A stretch of 64,000 nucleotides of DNA from Cupriavidus campinensis (lineage in GTDB: Bacteria; Pseudomonadota; Gammaproteobacteria; Burkholderiales; Burkholderiaceae). Both the position numbers and the translations under genes were made by a program. Below are positions 37,752 through 48,764 of the stretch, piece by piece. The first letter of the stretch is position 1; each line of letters starts with the position of its first letter. The notes beneath the pieces are model-generated. The model had not been told where the DNA came from, did no database searches, and was given only the letters and a program-made list of their open reading frames with translations. The stretch spans positions 62,001-126,000 of the forward strand of contig NZ_CAJPVH010000010.1 in the NCBI RefSeq assembly GCF_905397395.1, given 5' to 3'.

Positions 37752-38696
37752 ATGAGTCACTCCGCTAACTTCTATCGCCTCGAAACCCGCCTCCAGTCGC
37801 TGACCGGCAAAGCCATCGGCGATTTCGGCATGATCGAGGACGGCGACACCGTGCTGGTCTGCATGAGTGGCGGGAAGGACTCGTACACCATGCTGTCGGT
37901 CCTGATGGCGCTCCAGAAGCGCGCGCCCATCAACTTCAAGCTGATCGCGATGAACCTGGACCAGAAGCAGCCAGGTTTCCCGGAACACATCCTGCCCGAG
38001 TACCTGAAGTCCACCGGCGTGGAATATGTGATCGTCGAGGCGGATACGTATTCGATCGTCAAGGAGAAGGTGCCCGAGGGCAAGACCACCTGCTCGCTGT
38101 GCTCGCGGCTGCGCCGGGGCGTGATCTACCGCACGGCCAAGGAGCTGGGCGCCAACAAGATCGCGCTGGGCCACCATCGGGACGACATCGTCCAGACCTT
38201 CTTCCTGAACATGTTCTTCGGCGGGAAGATGAAGGCGATGCCGCCCAAGCTGTCCACCGATGACGGCCAGCACATCGTGATCCGGCCGCTGGCGTATTGC
38301 GCGGAGAAGGACATTGCGTCCTACGCGCGGGCCATGGCCTACCCGATCATCCCCTGCAACCTGTGCGGCTCGCAGGAGAACCTCCAGCGCAAGAAGGTCA
38401 GCGAGATGCTGCAGGGCTGGGAGCGCGAGAACCCGGGCCGCATCGACAATATCTTCGCGTCGCTGCGCAACGTGGTGCCGTCGCACCTGGCCGATACCGA
38501 GCTGTTCCCGTTCACCGGGCTGGCCACCGGCCTGGCCAAGGTGGACGAGGCCTCGCTGTTCGGCGAGACCACCTTCACCCAGCAGGCGCTGACCTTCACC
38601 GGCAGCGCCGAGCCGAACCGGATGGAGTTCGTCCGGTTCGACAAGCTGGCGGAGAAGATCCCCAGCGCCGATAACCCGGCCAGCCCCCTTATTTAG
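37752..38696 (+). CDS. ttcA: tRNA 2-thiocytidine biosynthesis protein TtcA
   Basis: TtcA thiolates C32 of certain tRNAs with ATP and an iron-sulfur cluster. The 314-residue protein has the PP-loop [10 protein letters not shown] and two CXXC pairs (CSLC, CNLC), plus a further Cys region. The start at 37752 gives [14 protein letters not shown]. The end overlaps the convergent lipoprotein gene by eight bases. Confidence 0.96.
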   Translation: MSHSANFYRLETRLQSLTGKAIGDFGMIEDGDTVLVCMSGGKDSYTMLSVLMALQKRAPINFKLIAMNLDQKQPGFPEHILPEYLKSTGVEYVIVEADTYSIVKEKVPEGKTTCSLCSRLRRGVIYRTAKELGANKIALGHHRDDIVQTFFLNMFFGGKMKAMPPKLSTDDGQHIVIRPLAYCAEKDIASYARAMAYPIIPCNLCGSQENLQRKKVSEMLQGWERENPGRIDNIFASLRNVVPSHLADTELFPFTGLATGLAKVDEASLFGETTFTQQALTFTGSAEPNRMEFVRFDKLAEKIPSADNPASPLI

Positions 38697-39633
38697 ACGC
38701 CTGCGACGGGCCGGCCTCGCGCATCAGCGAGCGGGCATCGTCGATCCATTTCTGGAAGCGGTCCACGGCGTGGGCCTTCTGCGCCGGGGTGGTCAGGTTG
38801 GCGATGGTCACGGTCAGGTCCACCCCGGCCTCGTTGGCCTGCCGGATCTGCGTGCGCTCGGCGGCCGGGCGCTGCCAATGGTCGGCGTACTTGCGCAGCA
38901 TGTCTTCCACCTGCGCCTTGGGCGGATGGGTCGTCGAGACCTCCCGGGCAATCGCCAGCCATTCCTGCTGCCGCTTTACGCGCTCCGCGTAGCGGGCGTC
39001 GGCGCCCTGCATGTACGGCGCCATTGCGGCGCGGATCTTCTGCTCCTGATCGTCCGAGAACTTGCCATATACCAGCTTGGCATAGTCCATGACCTTGTCG
39101 AAACGGGCGTTTGTGCGCGCCTGCGGGTCCGATTTCAGGAATTCCTTGCGATATTTGGCATTGCTTTCGCCGAATTTCGACTCCATGCGCTGGATCTGCT
39201 CAGGCGTCAGCGTCAGCATCAGGTCGGCCAGGTCGGGGATGGCGTTCTCGAAGGCCTGGCGGCCCAGCCGCTGGGTGTCTTCGCGCGCGTGGCGCACCAT
39301 CGACGGATCCACCGGGCCGGCCACCTCGGTCTTGACCCGGGTCAGCACGGTGGCGATCTCGGGCAGCTGGGCGCGGCGGTGCCAGGAGAAGAACCGGGCG
39401 ATGGCCTCGCGGGTCGGCGGTTCCTGGTCGTCTGTGACATCCACATAGCGGTCTACCCACCAGTAGGCGAGCCGGTCGCCCTGCTGGTAGCCGAGTTTCA
39501 TGGCGTTACAGCCACCCAGGGCCAGGACGACGGTAAATGCTGCAAATCCTGCAAAAATGCGCCGCCGCCAAATGTGAAAAACGGAAACCACCGGCGGTCG
39601 GGCGCAAGGCGCCATGCTAAAATCGCCGCGCAT
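38689..39633 (-). CDS. DUF6279-type lipoprotein
   Basis: A 314-residue predicted lipoprotein with a signal segment ending in the lipobox LGGC, followed by a mostly helical domain ([26 protein letters not shown]). No known catalytic motif. The start at 39633 has GGGA five bases upstream; the ATG at 39615 is an alternative. It diverges from glmU. Function unknown. Confidence 0.83.
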   Translation of the reverse strand: MRGDFSMAPCARPPVVSVFHIWRRRIFAGFAAFTVVLALGGCNAMKLGYQQGDRLAYWWVDRYVDVTDDQEPPTREAIARFFSWHRRAQLPEIATVLTRVKTEVAGPVDPSMVRHAREDTQRLGRQAFENAIPDLADLMLTLTPEQIQRMESKFGESNAKYRKEFLKSDPQARTNARFDKVMDYAKLVYGKFSDDQEQKIRAAMAPYMQGADARYAERVKRQQEWLAIAREVSTTHPPKAQVEDMLRKYADHWQRPAAERTQIRQANEAGVDLTVTIANLTTPAQKAHAVDRFQKWIDDARSLMREAGPSQASK

Positions 39634-39755
39634 GTTTTCCCGCCCGGCAGATCGCCCGCCAGCCCAGTCCTGACAAGGGTTTGGAGGGATTGAAGAGATC
39701 GCTTGGCACGGGTTATCGCGCTTATTATCAGACACACTCACTTAGGGACCTCCTT

Positions 39756-41126
39756 GTGAATATCGTCATTCTTGCCGCAGGGATGGGAAAACGGATGAAT
39801 TCCGCCCTGCCCAAGGTCCTGCACCCGGTTGCCGGGCGGCCGATGCTCGCCCATGTGCTCGACACCGCCCGCACCCTGTCGCCGTCGCGCCTCGTCGTGG
39901 TGGTCGGCCACGGCGCGGAGCATGTGCGCGAGGCGGTGGGCGCGCCGGACGTGGCGTTCGCCGAGCAGACCCAGCAACTTGGCACCGGCCACGCCGTGAT
40001 GCAGGCGCTGCCGCTGCTCGATGACAGCCAGCCCACGCTGGTGCTCTACGGCGACGTGCCGCTGACCACCGCCGCCACGCTCGAGGCCCTGGTCCATGCA
40101 GCCGGCGCCGAGCGCCTGGGCGTGCTGACCGTCGAGATGCCCGATCCTACCGGATACGGGCGCATCGTACGTGACGCCGCCGGCAACATCGTGCGCATCG
40201 TCGAACAGAAGGATGCCAGCGACGAGATCCGCGCCATCCGCGAGATCAACACCGGCATCATCGTCTGCCCGACCGGCCACCTGCGCCGCTGGCTTGCCAC
40301 GCTGGGCAACGACAACGCGCAAGGTGAGTACTACCTCACGGACACCATCGAGCGCGCCGCCAACGAGGGCGTGGAGATCGTCTCCGCCCAGCCGGCGGCC
40401 CTGTGGGAGACGCTGGGCGTCAACAGCAAGGTCCAACTGGCCGAGGTGGAGCGCATTCACCAGCGCAACCTCGCACAGCGCCTGCTCGAGGCCGGCGTGA
40501 CGCTGCCGGACCCCGCGCGCATCGATGTGCGCGGCCAGCTCACGTGCGGACGCGATGTGACCATCGACGTGGGCTGCGTGTTCGAAGGCCGCGTGCATCT
40601 GGACGATGGCGTGCACATCGGCGCGCATTGCGTGATCCGGAATGCCACCATTGGCGCCGGCGCGCGCGTGCAACCGTTCTGCCACATCGAGGAAGCAAAG
40701 ATCGGGCCGGCGGGCCGGATCGGGCCGTACGCGCGGCTGCGCCCCGGCACCGAGCTGGGCGAGGACGTGCATATCGGCAACTTCGTCGAGGTGAAGAACA
40801 GCCAGGTCGGGGATCACAGCAAGGCCAACCACCTGGCCTATGTGGGCGATTCCACGGTGGGCCAGCGCGTCAACATCGGCGCGGGTACCATTACCTGCAA
40901 CTACGATGGCGTGAACAAGAGCCGTACCGTGATCGAGGATGACGCGTTCATCGGCTCGGACACGCAGCTGGTGGCGCCGGTGACGGTGGGCCGTGGCGCC
41001 ACGATCGGCGCCGGCACCACGCTGACCAAGGACGCACCGGCCGGCAAGCTGACGCTCTCGCGGGCCAAGCAGATGACGCTGGACGCGTGGCAGCGCCCGG
41101 TGAAGCAGCCGAAGCAGTCGAAGTAA
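39756..41126 (+). CDS. glmU: Bifunctional GlcNAc-1-P uridyltransferase / GlcN-1-P acetyltransferase
   Basis: GlmU makes UDP-GlcNAc. The 456-residue protein has an N-terminal pyrophosphorylase ([19 protein letters not shown]) and a C-terminal left-handed beta-helix with many hexapeptide repeats and the acetyltransferase residues ([13 protein letters not shown]). It starts with GTG behind TTAGGGACC. It is followed by glmS, so amino-sugar supply is clustered. Confidence 0.97.
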   Translation: MNIVILAAGMGKRMNSALPKVLHPVAGRPMLAHVLDTARTLSPSRLVVVVGHGAEHVREAVGAPDVAFAEQTQQLGTGHAVMQALPLLDDSQPTLVLYGDVPLTTAATLEALVHAAGAERLGVLTVEMPDPTGYGRIVRDAAGNIVRIVEQKDASDEIRAIREINTGIIVCPTGHLRRWLATLGNDNAQGEYYLTDTIERAANEGVEIVSAQPAALWETLGVNSKVQLAEVERIHQRNLAQRLLEAGVTLPDPARIDVRGQLTCGRDVTIDVGCVFEGRVHLDDGVHIGAHCVIRNATIGAGARVQPFCHIEEAKIGPAGRIGPYARLRPGTELGEDVHIGNFVEVKNSQVGDHSKANHLAYVGDSTVGQRVNIGAGTITCNYDGVNKSRTVIEDDAFIGSDTQLVAPVTVGRGATIGAGTTLTKDAPAGKLTLSRAKQMTLDAWQRPVKQPKQSK

Positions 41127-41233
41127 GCGTAGTCAGTCAAAGTCAGTCAGGCCGGGCCCGGGGAGGGCCGGCCATCATCATTCAGCGGGTTGCGCCGCGC
41201 GGCGCGACGCAACCCAAACGGGGGGTTCACAAG

Positions 41234-43072
41234 ATGTGTGGCATCGTCGGCGCGGTTTCCACGCGCAATATCGTTCCGGTCCTGATCGAAGGCCTGCGTC
41301 GCCTGGAGTACCGCGGCTATGACTCGTGCGGCGTGGCCATCGTGCGCGACGAGACGCTGGAGCGCGCGCGCACCGTCTCGCGCGTGGCCGATCTGGACAC
41401 GCAGACGCAGTCGTCCGGCCTGGCCGGCACGCTGGGCATTGCCCACACGCGCTGGGCCACGCACGGCAAGCCCGATACGGTCAACGCCCACCCGCATTTC
41501 TCGGACGAGACCATCGCGCTGGTGCATAACGGCATCATCGAGAACTACGAACCGCTGCGCGAGGAACTGCGCGCCGTGGGCTACGGTTTCGAGTCGCAGA
41601 CCGACACCGAGGTGGTGGCCCACCTGATCCACCAGGCCTACACCTACCCGAGCAGCGCCACGCGCGGCAATCTGTTCGGCTCGGTGCGCGTGGTGACCAA
41701 GCGCCTGCACGGCGCCTACGCGATTGCCGTGGTGGCCAAGGACAACCCCGACGTGGTGGTGGGCGCGCGCGCCGGCTCGCCGCTGGTGGTGGCGCTGGGC
41801 GAGAACGAGTCCTTCCTGGCCTCCGATGCGCTGGCCGTGGCCGGCACTGCCAACCGCATCGTCTATCTGGAAGAGGGCGATGTGGTGGAGCTGACCCGTG
41901 CCGGCGCCACCATCCGCGACGTGAACGACGTGGAAGTCGTGCGCGAGGAACGCGTGGTGGAAGCCCACGCGGCGGCCGTCGAGCTGGGCCCGTACCGCCA
42001 CTTCATGCAGAAGGAAATCTTCGAGCAGCCGCGCGCGCTGGGCGACACGCTGGAAGGCATCGTCGCCATCACGCCTGAACTGTTCGGCGAGAAGGCGGCC
42101 TCGGTATTTTCCGAAATCGACAGCGTCCTGATCCTGGCCTGCGGCACCAGCTACTACTCGGGCTGCACGGCCAAGTACTGGCTCGAGTCCGTGGCGAAGA
42201 TCCCGACCCAGGTGGAAGTGGCCAGCGAATACCGCTACCGCGACACCGTGCCGAACCCGCGCGCGCTGGTGGTGGTGATCTCCCAATCGGGCGAGACCGC
42301 CGACACCATGGCCGCGCTGCGCCATGCCCGCGACCTCGGCCACACCCACACGCTGGCCATCTGCAACGTGGCGACCAGCGCGATGGTGCGCGAGACCGAA
42401 ATGCGCTTCCTGACGCGTGCCGGCACCGAGATCGGCGTGGCCTCGACCAAGGCGTTTACGACCCAGCTCGCCGCGCTGTACATGCTGACGCTGGCGCTGG
42501 CCAAGGTGCGCGGCCGGCTGACCGAGGCCGAAGAGGCCGCCGCGCTGACCAACCTGCGCCACCTGCCCGTGGCGCTGCATGGCGTGCTGGCGCTGGAGCC
42601 GCAGATCATCGCCTGGTCGGAAGACTTTGCGCGCCGCGAGAATGCGCTGTTCCTGGGCCGGGGCCTGCACTACCCCATCGCCCTGGAAGGCGCGCTGAAA
42701 CTCAAGGAAATCTCATATATCCACGCGGAAGCCTACCCGGCCGGCGAGCTGAAGCACGGCCCGCTGGCGCTGGTCACGGAGGCGATGCCGGTGGTGACCG
42801 TGGCGCCGAACGACGCGCTGCTGGAGAAGCTGAAGTCCAACATCCAGGAAGTGCGCGCGCGCGGCGGCCGGCTCTATGTGTTTGCCGATGCCGACACGCA
42901 TATCCAGTCGTCCGACGGCATCCAGGTGATCCGCCTGCCCGAGCACTACGGCGCGCTGTCGCCGATCCTGCACACAGTGCCGCTGCAACTGCTGGCCTAT
43001 CACACGGCCTGCGCACGCGGCACGGACGTGGACAAGCCTCGTAATCTGGCTAAATCGGTGACGGTGGAATAA
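41234..43072 (+). CDS. glmS: Glutamine-fructose-6-phosphate aminotransferase
   Basis: GlmS makes glucosamine-6-phosphate. The 612-residue protein starts [12 protein letters not shown] (Cys2 nucleophile of the glutaminase domain) and carries two SIS domains ([17 protein letters not shown]). It ends LAKSVTVE. The 3' end is the usual Tn7 target, but no transposon is inserted. A terminator follows at 43114. Confidence 0.97.
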   Translation: MCGIVGAVSTRNIVPVLIEGLRRLEYRGYDSCGVAIVRDETLERARTVSRVADLDTQTQSSGLAGTLGIAHTRWATHGKPDTVNAHPHFSDETIALVHNGIIENYEPLREELRAVGYGFESQTDTEVVAHLIHQAYTYPSSATRGNLFGSVRVVTKRLHGAYAIAVVAKDNPDVVVGARAGSPLVVALGENESFLASDALAVAGTANRIVYLEEGDVVELTRAGATIRDVNDVEVVREERVVEAHAAAVELGPYRHFMQKEIFEQPRALGDTLEGIVAITPELFGEKAASVFSEIDSVLILACGTSYYSGCTAKYWLESVAKIPTQVEVASEYRYRDTVPNPRALVVVISQSGETADTMAALRHARDLGHTHTLAICNVATSAMVRETEMRFLTRAGTEIGVASTKAFTTQLAALYMLTLALAKVRGRLTEAEEAAALTNLRHLPVALHGVLALEPQIIAWSEDFARRENALFLGRGLHYPIALEGALKLKEISYIHAEAYPAGELKHGPLALVTEAMPVVTVAPNDALLEKLKSNIQEVRARGGRLYVFADADTHIQSSDGIQVIRLPEHYGALSPILHTVPLQLLAYHTACARGTDVDKPRNLAKSVTVE

Positions 43073-43113
43073 GGCGGAACCGGCAGGCGGTTTTACAAGC
43101 CGGATGTAAAAGG

Positions 43114-43148
43114 AAGCCACGGTGTGCACGCATCGTGGCTTTTTTTTT
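43114..43148 (+). terminator. Intrinsic terminator after glmS
   Basis: AAGCCACG (43114-43121) pairs with CGTGGCTT (43134-43141) around a 12-base loop, and a run of nine T follows from 43140. Confidence 0.9.
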
Positions 43149-43283
43149 GTCGCCCAAAATCCCTGCTTTCCAGACGTGGCGCGGCCTGGCGGGGAGCCGG
43201 CGCACGCCCGGCCCCCGGTGGCACGGTATCTGCGGAAGCCATGGGCTCCAATCCGCTCCATACCGCCACCGAGGGCACCCCCC

Positions 43284-45506
43284 ATGACCAAGAAGACCGC
43301 ACCGTCCGCCGCCCAGCCACCCGGAAAGAAGGGCGACACCACGCCTCCCAAGCCGCAGGGCATCGGCAACAACAACGACGGCAGCTATGAGCGCGCCGTG
43401 GCAGACCGGCTGGCCGAGCGGCCCAGGCAGCTCGGCTCGGACTCGGTCGGCAATATCGTCTCGAACCGTGACCGCACGCTGACCACGAACCAGGGCCTCC
43501 AGATTCCGCAGGACGACGACTCCCTCAGGCTCGGCCTGCGCGGCCCCACGCTGCTCGAGGACTTCCACCTGCGCGAGAAGATCACGCACTTCGACCACGA
43601 GCGCATTCCCGAGCGCGTGGTCCACGCGCGCGGCGCGGCGGCCCATGGCTATTTCGAGCTGACCGAGTCGCTCGCCGATGTGACCACCGCCGAGCTGTTC
43701 ACCCAGGTCGGCCAGAAGACGCCGGTGTTCGTGCGATTTTCGACCGTGGCCGGCTCGCGCGGCTCCGCCGATCTGGCGCGCGACGTGCGCGGCTTCGCCA
43801 CCAAGTTTTATACGAGGCAGGGAAACTTCGATCTGGTCGGCAACAACATCCCGGTGTTCTTTATCCAGGACGGCATCAAGTTCCCGGATTTCGTCCATTC
43901 CGTGAAGCCGGAACCGCACAACGAGATCCCGCAGGCCGCGTCGGCGCACGACACGTTCTGGGACTTCGTCTCCCTCCAGCCCGAGTCGATGCACATGGTG
44001 CTGTGGACCATGTCCGGCCGCGCCATCCCGCGCAGTTTCCGCACGATGGAAGGGTTTGGCGTGCACACCTTCCGCTTTGTCGATGCCGAGGGGCAGGGCA
44101 CGCTGGTCAAGTTCCACTGGAAGCCGGTGGGCGGCGCGCATTCGCTGGTCTGGGACGAGGCGGTCAAGATCAACGGCAAGGACCCCGATTTCCATCGGCG
44201 CGACCTCTACGACGCGATCGAGGCGGGCCAGTTTCCCGAGTACGAGTTCGGCGTGCAGCTGGTGCCCGAGACCGACATGCTCAAGTTCGGCTTCGACCTC
44301 CAGGACCCGACCAAGCTCATTCCCGAGGAACTGGCGCCGGTACGGCGCGTGGGCCGGATGGTGCTGAACCGCAACCCGGACAACTTCTTCGCCGAAACCG
44401 AGCAGGTGGCGTTTCACCCCGGCCACATCCTGCCGGGCATGGATTTCACCAACGATCCGCTGCTGCAGGCGCGGCTGTTCTCGTACACCGATACCCAGCT
44501 CACGCGGCTCGGCGGGCCGAATTTTCATGAAATTCCGATCAATCGCCCGCTTTGCCCGGTGCATAACAACCAGCGCGATGGCTTCGGCCGGCAAACCGTG
44601 GTGCAGGGCAAGGAGAGCTACCAGCCGAACTCGGTCAGTGGCGGCTGCCCGTTCCTGGCCGGCGATGCGGACGCCTACCGGCACTTCGCCGCCGCGGCCG
44701 AGGATGGCGCGGTGAAGGTGCGCATGCGCGCGCAGACCTTCGCCGATCATTTCTCGCAGGCCAACCTGTTCTGGCGCAGCCAGTCCGACGTCGAAAAAAG
44801 GCAGATCGTCGATGCGTACGCGTTTGAACTCTCCAAGGTCTTCGACCCCGCCATCCGCGCGCGCGTGGTGGGGCAGATCCACCATATCGCCGTGGAACTG
44901 GCGGAGCGCGTGGCGCAGAAGCTCGGAATTCCCGTGGAGCCGGTCGGGCCGAACGTGCAGATCAACGACTACGGCGTACCGGCATCGCCCGCGCTGAGCC
45001 TGGACGCCCAGCCGAAGGGCGACATCACGGGCCGCAATATCGCCGTGCTGGTCAACGATGGGGTGGACGACGCGGCCATCGCCTCGCTCCAGCAACTGGC
45101 CCAGGCGGCGCGCGCCAACCTCAAGATCATCGGCCCGCGCGCGGCCAGCGTGACCACGGCGAAGGGCGCGGCGCTGCCGGTGGACCATGCGCTGTCCTCG
45201 GTCGGCTCGGTGCTGTTCGATGCGGTGTACGTGCCCGACGTGGCCAAGCCGCCGGCCGAGCCCGATCCGGACGCGCTGCTGTTTATCAAGGAAGCCTACA
45301 AGCACTGCAAGGCGGTGGGCGCGGGCGGCGCTGGTGCCGTGTTGGTGGCCGAGGCCGCGCGCTGTGCGGGGCTGGCCGGCGGCTTCGCGGGGCCGGGCGT
45401 GGTGATCGCCAAGACCGAGGACCCGGCGCGGCATCGGGAATTCCTGGATGCCGTGGGCCAGCATCGCTGGTGGCAGCGGCCGGACGCGATGCGCATTCCA
45501 GCCTGA
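43284..45506 (+). CDS. katE: Large-subunit catalase HPII type
   Basis: A clade 2 catalase of 740 residues that breaks down hydrogen peroxide. The haem-site His lies in [15 protein letters not shown], the distal Asn in [11 protein letters not shown] and the proximal Tyr in [10 protein letters not shown]. The extra C-terminal domain of about 150 residues has a flavodoxin/DJ-1-like fold ([12 protein letters not shown] to the end), as in E. coli KatE. The start at 43284 follows GAGGG. Confidence 0.95.
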   Translation: MTKKTAPSAAQPPGKKGDTTPPKPQGIGNNNDGSYERAVADRLAERPRQLGSDSVGNIVSNRDRTLTTNQGLQIPQDDDSLRLGLRGPTLLEDFHLREKITHFDHERIPERVVHARGAAAHGYFELTESLADVTTAELFTQVGQKTPVFVRFSTVAGSRGSADLARDVRGFATKFYTRQGNFDLVGNNIPVFFIQDGIKFPDFVHSVKPEPHNEIPQAASAHDTFWDFVSLQPESMHMVLWTMSGRAIPRSFRTMEGFGVHTFRFVDAEGQGTLVKFHWKPVGGAHSLVWDEAVKINGKDPDFHRRDLYDAIEAGQFPEYEFGVQLVPETDMLKFGFDLQDPTKLIPEELAPVRRVGRMVLNRNPDNFFAETEQVAFHPGHILPGMDFTNDPLLQARLFSYTDTQLTRLGGPNFHEIPINRPLCPVHNNQRDGFGRQTVVQGKESYQPNSVSGGCPFLAGDADAYRHFAAAAEDGAVKVRMRAQTFADHFSQANLFWRSQSDVEKRQIVDAYAFELSKVFDPAIRARVVGQIHHIAVELAERVAQKLGIPVEPVGPNVQINDYGVPASPALSLDAQPKGDITGRNIAVLVNDGVDDAAIASLQQLAQAARANLKIIGPRAASVTTAKGAALPVDHALSSVGSVLFDAVYVPDVAKPPAEPDPDALLFIKEAYKHCKAVGAGGAGAVLVAEAARCAGLAGGFAGPGVVIAKTEDPARHREFLDAVGQHRWWQRPDAMRIPA

Positions 45507-45741
45507 GCGCGGGCGGCGCAAAAGCGTCTTCCAGGGCACTCCCCGGGCGGCCCCGCAGGCGCCCGAGAGTGCCCGCTCGGCATAGGGGTACCTGCAGCGA
45601 TACCTATAGGAATACGCGTTTCGCGGTATCCTTGCCGGCATGCCGCGCGCCATAACCCCCTCAGGGTGGCGCGCAGTGCGCCTGTCCCGGCCCGCATCAT
45701 GCGCGCCCGGGCCCCACGGCGCCCCCCGCGATCACAGGAAT

Positions 45742-46338
45742 ATGAAAGACCTAGAAAGTGAGCTGATCGGCTCCGCACGGCTGCCGACCCGCTACGGCGA
45801 ATTCACCGCCCATGCCTTCCAGGGCGTGGACAGCCGCACCGAACACCTGGCGCTCTCCATGGGAGACATCTCGGGCGAGAACGTCCTCGTCCGCCTGCAT
45901 TCCGAATGCCTGACCGGCGATGTCTTCGGCTCGTGCCGCTGCGACTGCGGCGAGCAGCTCGACCTCGCCATGCAGAAGATTGCCGAGGAAGGCCGCGGCA
46001 TCCTGCTCTACCTGCGCGGCCACGAGGGCCGGGGCATCGGCCTCTCGAACAAGATCCGCGCCTATGCGCTGCAGGACGGCGGGCTGGACACGGTCGACGC
46101 CAATCTCGCGCTCGGCCAGGCCATCGACGCCCGCACCTACGCGTTCGCGGCGGACATGCTGCGCCAGTGGGGCGTGAAGTCGGTTCGCCTGATGAGCAAC
46201 AACCCGATCAAGATCCGGGCGCTCGAAGACGCCGGCCTGGCCGTGACGGAGCAGATGCGTCACATCGTGCCCGCCAACGCCGAAAACGAGAAATACCTCG
46301 CCACCAAGCGGTCTCGCATGGGTCACCTGCTGGACTGA
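45742..46338 (+). CDS. ribA: GTP cyclohydrolase II
   Basis: The first enzyme of riboflavin synthesis. The 198-residue protein carries the zinc ligands in [17 protein letters not shown] and the GTP-binding [11 protein letters not shown]. The ATG at 45742 has ACAGGAA upstream. The 235-base gap from katE has no FMN riboswitch that I can see. A stem GGGCACTC/GAGTGCCC (45534-45541 with 45567-45574) lies just after katE without a T run. Confidence 0.95.
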   Translation: MKDLESELIGSARLPTRYGEFTAHAFQGVDSRTEHLALSMGDISGENVLVRLHSECLTGDVFGSCRCDCGEQLDLAMQKIAEEGRGILLYLRGHEGRGIGLSNKIRAYALQDGGLDTVDANLALGQAIDARTYAFAADMLRQWGVKSVRLMSNNPIKIRALEDAGLAVTEQMRHIVPANAENEKYLATKRSRMGHLLD

Positions 46339-46515
46339 TGCAGCGGGTGTAGGCGCAGGCCGACAACCGCTTGCGCGGCCTCCCGACAGCCTGCGCGCTG
46401 CGACTCTCCTATCGTGGATATAAGGTCCGCGCCATGCTCGGCATGGTGCGGGATGTTCCACGCGAAGTGTCGCCGTGACCTCACGGCGCGCCTCCGATGT
46501 GAGAGGAGTCCAACA

Positions 46516-46971
46516 ATGGCTGATAACAACGTTTCGGTACTGAACGAGTTGATCGAAGTCTCGCGCGACGGCGAGGAGGGCTTCCGCAAGGCGGCTGAGG
46601 ACGCCAAGAATCCGGAGCTGAAGACGCTGTTCTCGAGCCGCGCCACCGAGTGCGGCGCGGCGGTACGCGAGTTGCAGAGCCAGGTGATGACCCTCGGCGG
46701 CAAGCCCGAGGACCATGGCAGCATTGCCGGCGCGCTGCATCGCGGCTGGGTGAGCCTGCGCAGCGCGGTGGCCGACCGCACGGACCTCGCCATCCTCGAG
46801 GAAACCGAGAAGGGCGAGGACGTCGCCAAGAAGAAGTATGGCGACGCGCTCCAGGAAACCGACCTGAGCTTCGACATCCGCGCACTGATCGAGCGCCAGT
46901 ACCAGGGGGTGCTGCGCAACCACGACCTGATCCGCGATCTGCGCAACCGCTATCGCGCGAGCGGCGAATAA
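46516..46971 (+). CDS. PA2169-type four-helix-bundle protein (DUF2383)
   Basis: A 151-residue, mostly helical ferritin-like protein (VLNELIEVSRDGEEGFRKAA at the N-terminus) of the PA2169/DUF2383 family. GAGAGGAG precedes the ATG. Such proteins are often stress- or stationary-phase-induced; metal binding is not shown here. It lies between ribA and bfr with a terminator after it. Confidence 0.88.
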   Translation: MADNNVSVLNELIEVSRDGEEGFRKAAEDAKNPELKTLFSSRATECGAAVRELQSQVMTLGGKPEDHGSIAGALHRGWVSLRSAVADRTDLAILEETEKGEDVAKKKYGDALQETDLSFDIRALIERQYQGVLRNHDLIRDLRNRYRASGE

Positions 46972-46999
46972 CCGTTTCCACCGCTTACCGGCCGGCACG

Positions 47000-47027
47000 A
47001 AGGCGCTTCCCTAGGGAGGCGCCTTTT
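47000..47027 (+). terminator. Intrinsic terminator after the DUF2383 gene
   Basis: AAGGCGC (47000-47006) pairs with GCGCCTT (47019-47025), with inner TCCCT/AGGGA extending the stem, followed by four T. The T run is short, so strength is uncertain. Confidence 0.7.
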
Positions 47028-47234
47028 ACATTGGGGATTATGTTCGCGCGTGCCGAAAGGTAGCTGAATCGGAATCGCAATCATCCGCAAAATCATCCGC
47101 ATCGTGTCGTAAAGCCCCGTCTGGCAAGGGATTTATTATCGCGATTTGCCATATGGATGCTTGATCTTCTGGCCTCGGCCATTAACATGAAAAATCGTCC
47201 ACCGTGGTGTGCAAGGCGTTTTGGGGTCGATGTC

Positions 47235-47723
47235 ATGAAAGGCGACAAGAAAGCTATCCAGTTACTGAACGGCCAGCTGCGTCATGAGCTGACCGCGATC
47301 AACCAGTATTTCCTGCACGCGCGCATGTACCGGCACTGGGGATTGAACGCGCTGGGCAAGCATGAGTACGAGGAGTCCATCGAGGAGATGAAGCACGCGG
47401 ACAAGCTGATCGAGCGCATCCTGATGCTCGACGGCCTGCCCAATCTCCAGGATCTGGACAAACTGCTACTCGGCGAAAACGCCGAGGAGATGCTCGGGTG
47501 CGACCTGAAGCTGGAGCTGGTGTCCCAGACGAGCTGCAAGGGCGCCATCAAGTACTTCGAGTCGATTGGCGACTATGTGTCGCGCGATGTGGTGACCGAT
47601 ATCCTCTCGGACACCGAGGATCACATCGAATGGCTCGAGACGCAGCTGGAACTCGTGCGCAAGGTGGGCGTGCAGAACTACCTGCAATCCGCGATGGGCG
47701 AACTCGGCGAGTCCGACGCCTAG
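47235..47723 (+). CDS. bfr: Bacterioferritin
   Basis: A 162-residue haem-containing ferritin that stores iron. It begins [12 protein letters not shown], and the ferroxidase ligands Glu18, Glu51, His54, Glu94 and His130 and the haem ligand Met52 line up with E. coli Bfr. The position of Glu127 is Thr (DTEDH), so one di-iron ligand is changed. The start at 47235 fits the family; upstream in-frame ATG codons give a non-family N-terminus. Confidence 0.95.
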   Translation: MKGDKKAIQLLNGQLRHELTAINQYFLHARMYRHWGLNALGKHEYEESIEEMKHADKLIERILMLDGLPNLQDLDKLLLGENAEEMLGCDLKLELVSQTSCKGAIKYFESIGDYVSRDVVTDILSDTEDHIEWLETQLELVRKVGVQNYLQSAMGELGESDA

Positions 47724-47822
47724 GGGGCACGCAGGCAGGCGCTCTGCAGAGTTCCAAATCTTCGGCTACACTGCGCCCCGCACACTGAATGCAAGGCGCC
47801 CGCCAGGGCGCCCAGACTCCGG

Positions 47823-47897
47823 GGCGGGGTGGCAGAGTGGTGATGCGACGGCCTGCAAAGCCGTTTACGACGGTTCGATTCCGTATCCCCGCCTCCA
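47823..47897 (+). tRNA. tRNA-Cys (anticodon GCA)
   Basis: A 75-base cloverleaf with the CCA end encoded. The acceptor GGCGGGG (47823-47829) pairs with CCCCGCC (47887-47893), the anticodon stem ACGGC/GCCGT holds the loop CTGCAAA (anticodon GCA), and the T arm has GGTTCGATTCC. Confidence 0.97.
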
Positions 47898-48225
47898 TTC
47901 CCCTCCTGCCGTTTTCCCCTCTTTATTGCCTTCGACGGATCTGACCAATCTGTCATTTTCCCCGGCTATCATTTTCTCCAGCGCATGCCGTGATATGTCG
48001 TGGCATGCCGCCGGCGCGCTGGCGCATTTCATGCTCGCTCCGCAGGGCAGGTGCGCCGCAAGCGTTGAGTACGCCGCAACGCGGAGTTTCCCTGTGGATA
48101 TAGCGCCCCGATTACGATAATGTTTGCCGCGCGTGCACCAAGTGTCAGCACGTGAGGCAGGTTTCACCATGCAGGGCTTCCATGGCGTTTCCGTCCCGGT
48201 GCGATGAGAGAAACAGAGGCTCCCG
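47898..48225. other. Gene-free stretch after tRNA-Cys
   Basis: 328 bases with no convincing gene. The only structure seen is a GCATGCC/GGCATGC inverted repeat (47983-47989 with 48002-48008, 12-base loop) without a T run. Base composition is slightly lower in GC than the flanks. No integrase or attachment-site duplication of the tRNA end was seen. Confidence 0.6.
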
Positions 48226-48669
48226 ATGATTAAAGATCTGCGAGTGCGTGCGGCGCAGCCGTCGGATATGCCTGCCATCGCGGCAGTGCTGGAGCGCTGC
48301 GGCCTGCCGGTGGACGAGTTGCCGCGCCTGGTGGGCGAGTTCCACGTGGCCCTGATGGAGTCTGAGCTGGTCGGCTGCGCCTGCGCCGAGCGCTTCGGCG
48401 ACACGGCCATCGTCCGCTCGGTGGCCGTGCTGCGCGAATGGCGCGACCAGGGCGTAGCCAGCCATCTCGTCAACGCGGTGATGATGCGCGCCCGCGCCAA
48501 CGGCACGCGCCGCGCGGTGCTCCTGACCTCGAGCTGCCCAAGCTACTTCGCCCGCTACGGGTTCTCGCTGATCCACGCCTCCAAGCTGCCCACAGAAGTC
48601 CTCGAGAGCGAGGAATTCCAGCGCCTGCGCAATACCAGCGCGCTGTGCATGTGCGCCATGTTGTCCTGA
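48226..48669 (+). CDS. GNAT acetyltransferase, ArsN2-like
   Basis: A 147-residue GNAT protein with the acetyl-CoA loop region (VLREWRDQGVASHLVNAV) and a beta-bulge segment (VLLTSSCPSYFARYGF). The N-terminus (VLERCGLPVDELP) resembles ArsN2-type acetyltransferases found with arsenic genes, but no ars gene is nearby. The substrate is unknown. Confidence 0.83.
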   Translation: MIKDLRVRAAQPSDMPAIAAVLERCGLPVDELPRLVGEFHVALMESELVGCACAERFGDTAIVRSVAVLREWRDQGVASHLVNAVMMRARANGTRRAVLLTSSCPSYFARYGFSLIHASKLPTEVLESEEFQRLRNTSALCMCAMLS

Positions 48670-48764
48670 TCTGGTTTCTCCCTGGATGACCCGCCGTCGG
48701 CAAGGTTTTGCAAAAGCGACAATAATCGGGGCTCCAATTCTGCAAGCCTGACCAGGGAGACCCC

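Noticed and set aside
43040-43113. Tn7 attachment site at the glmS end
   Set aside because: The target region is present as in all glmS genes, but there is no insertion, end repeat or tns gene.
43050-45653. 867-codon frame antisense to katE
   Set aside because: Shadow of the catalase; no recognisable motif.
45507-45741. FMN riboswitch before ribA
   Set aside because: The conserved RFN segments are absent.
47823-48225. tRNA-Cys as an integration site for a genomic island
   Set aside because: No integrase, no second copy of the tRNA 3' end and ordinary genes follow.
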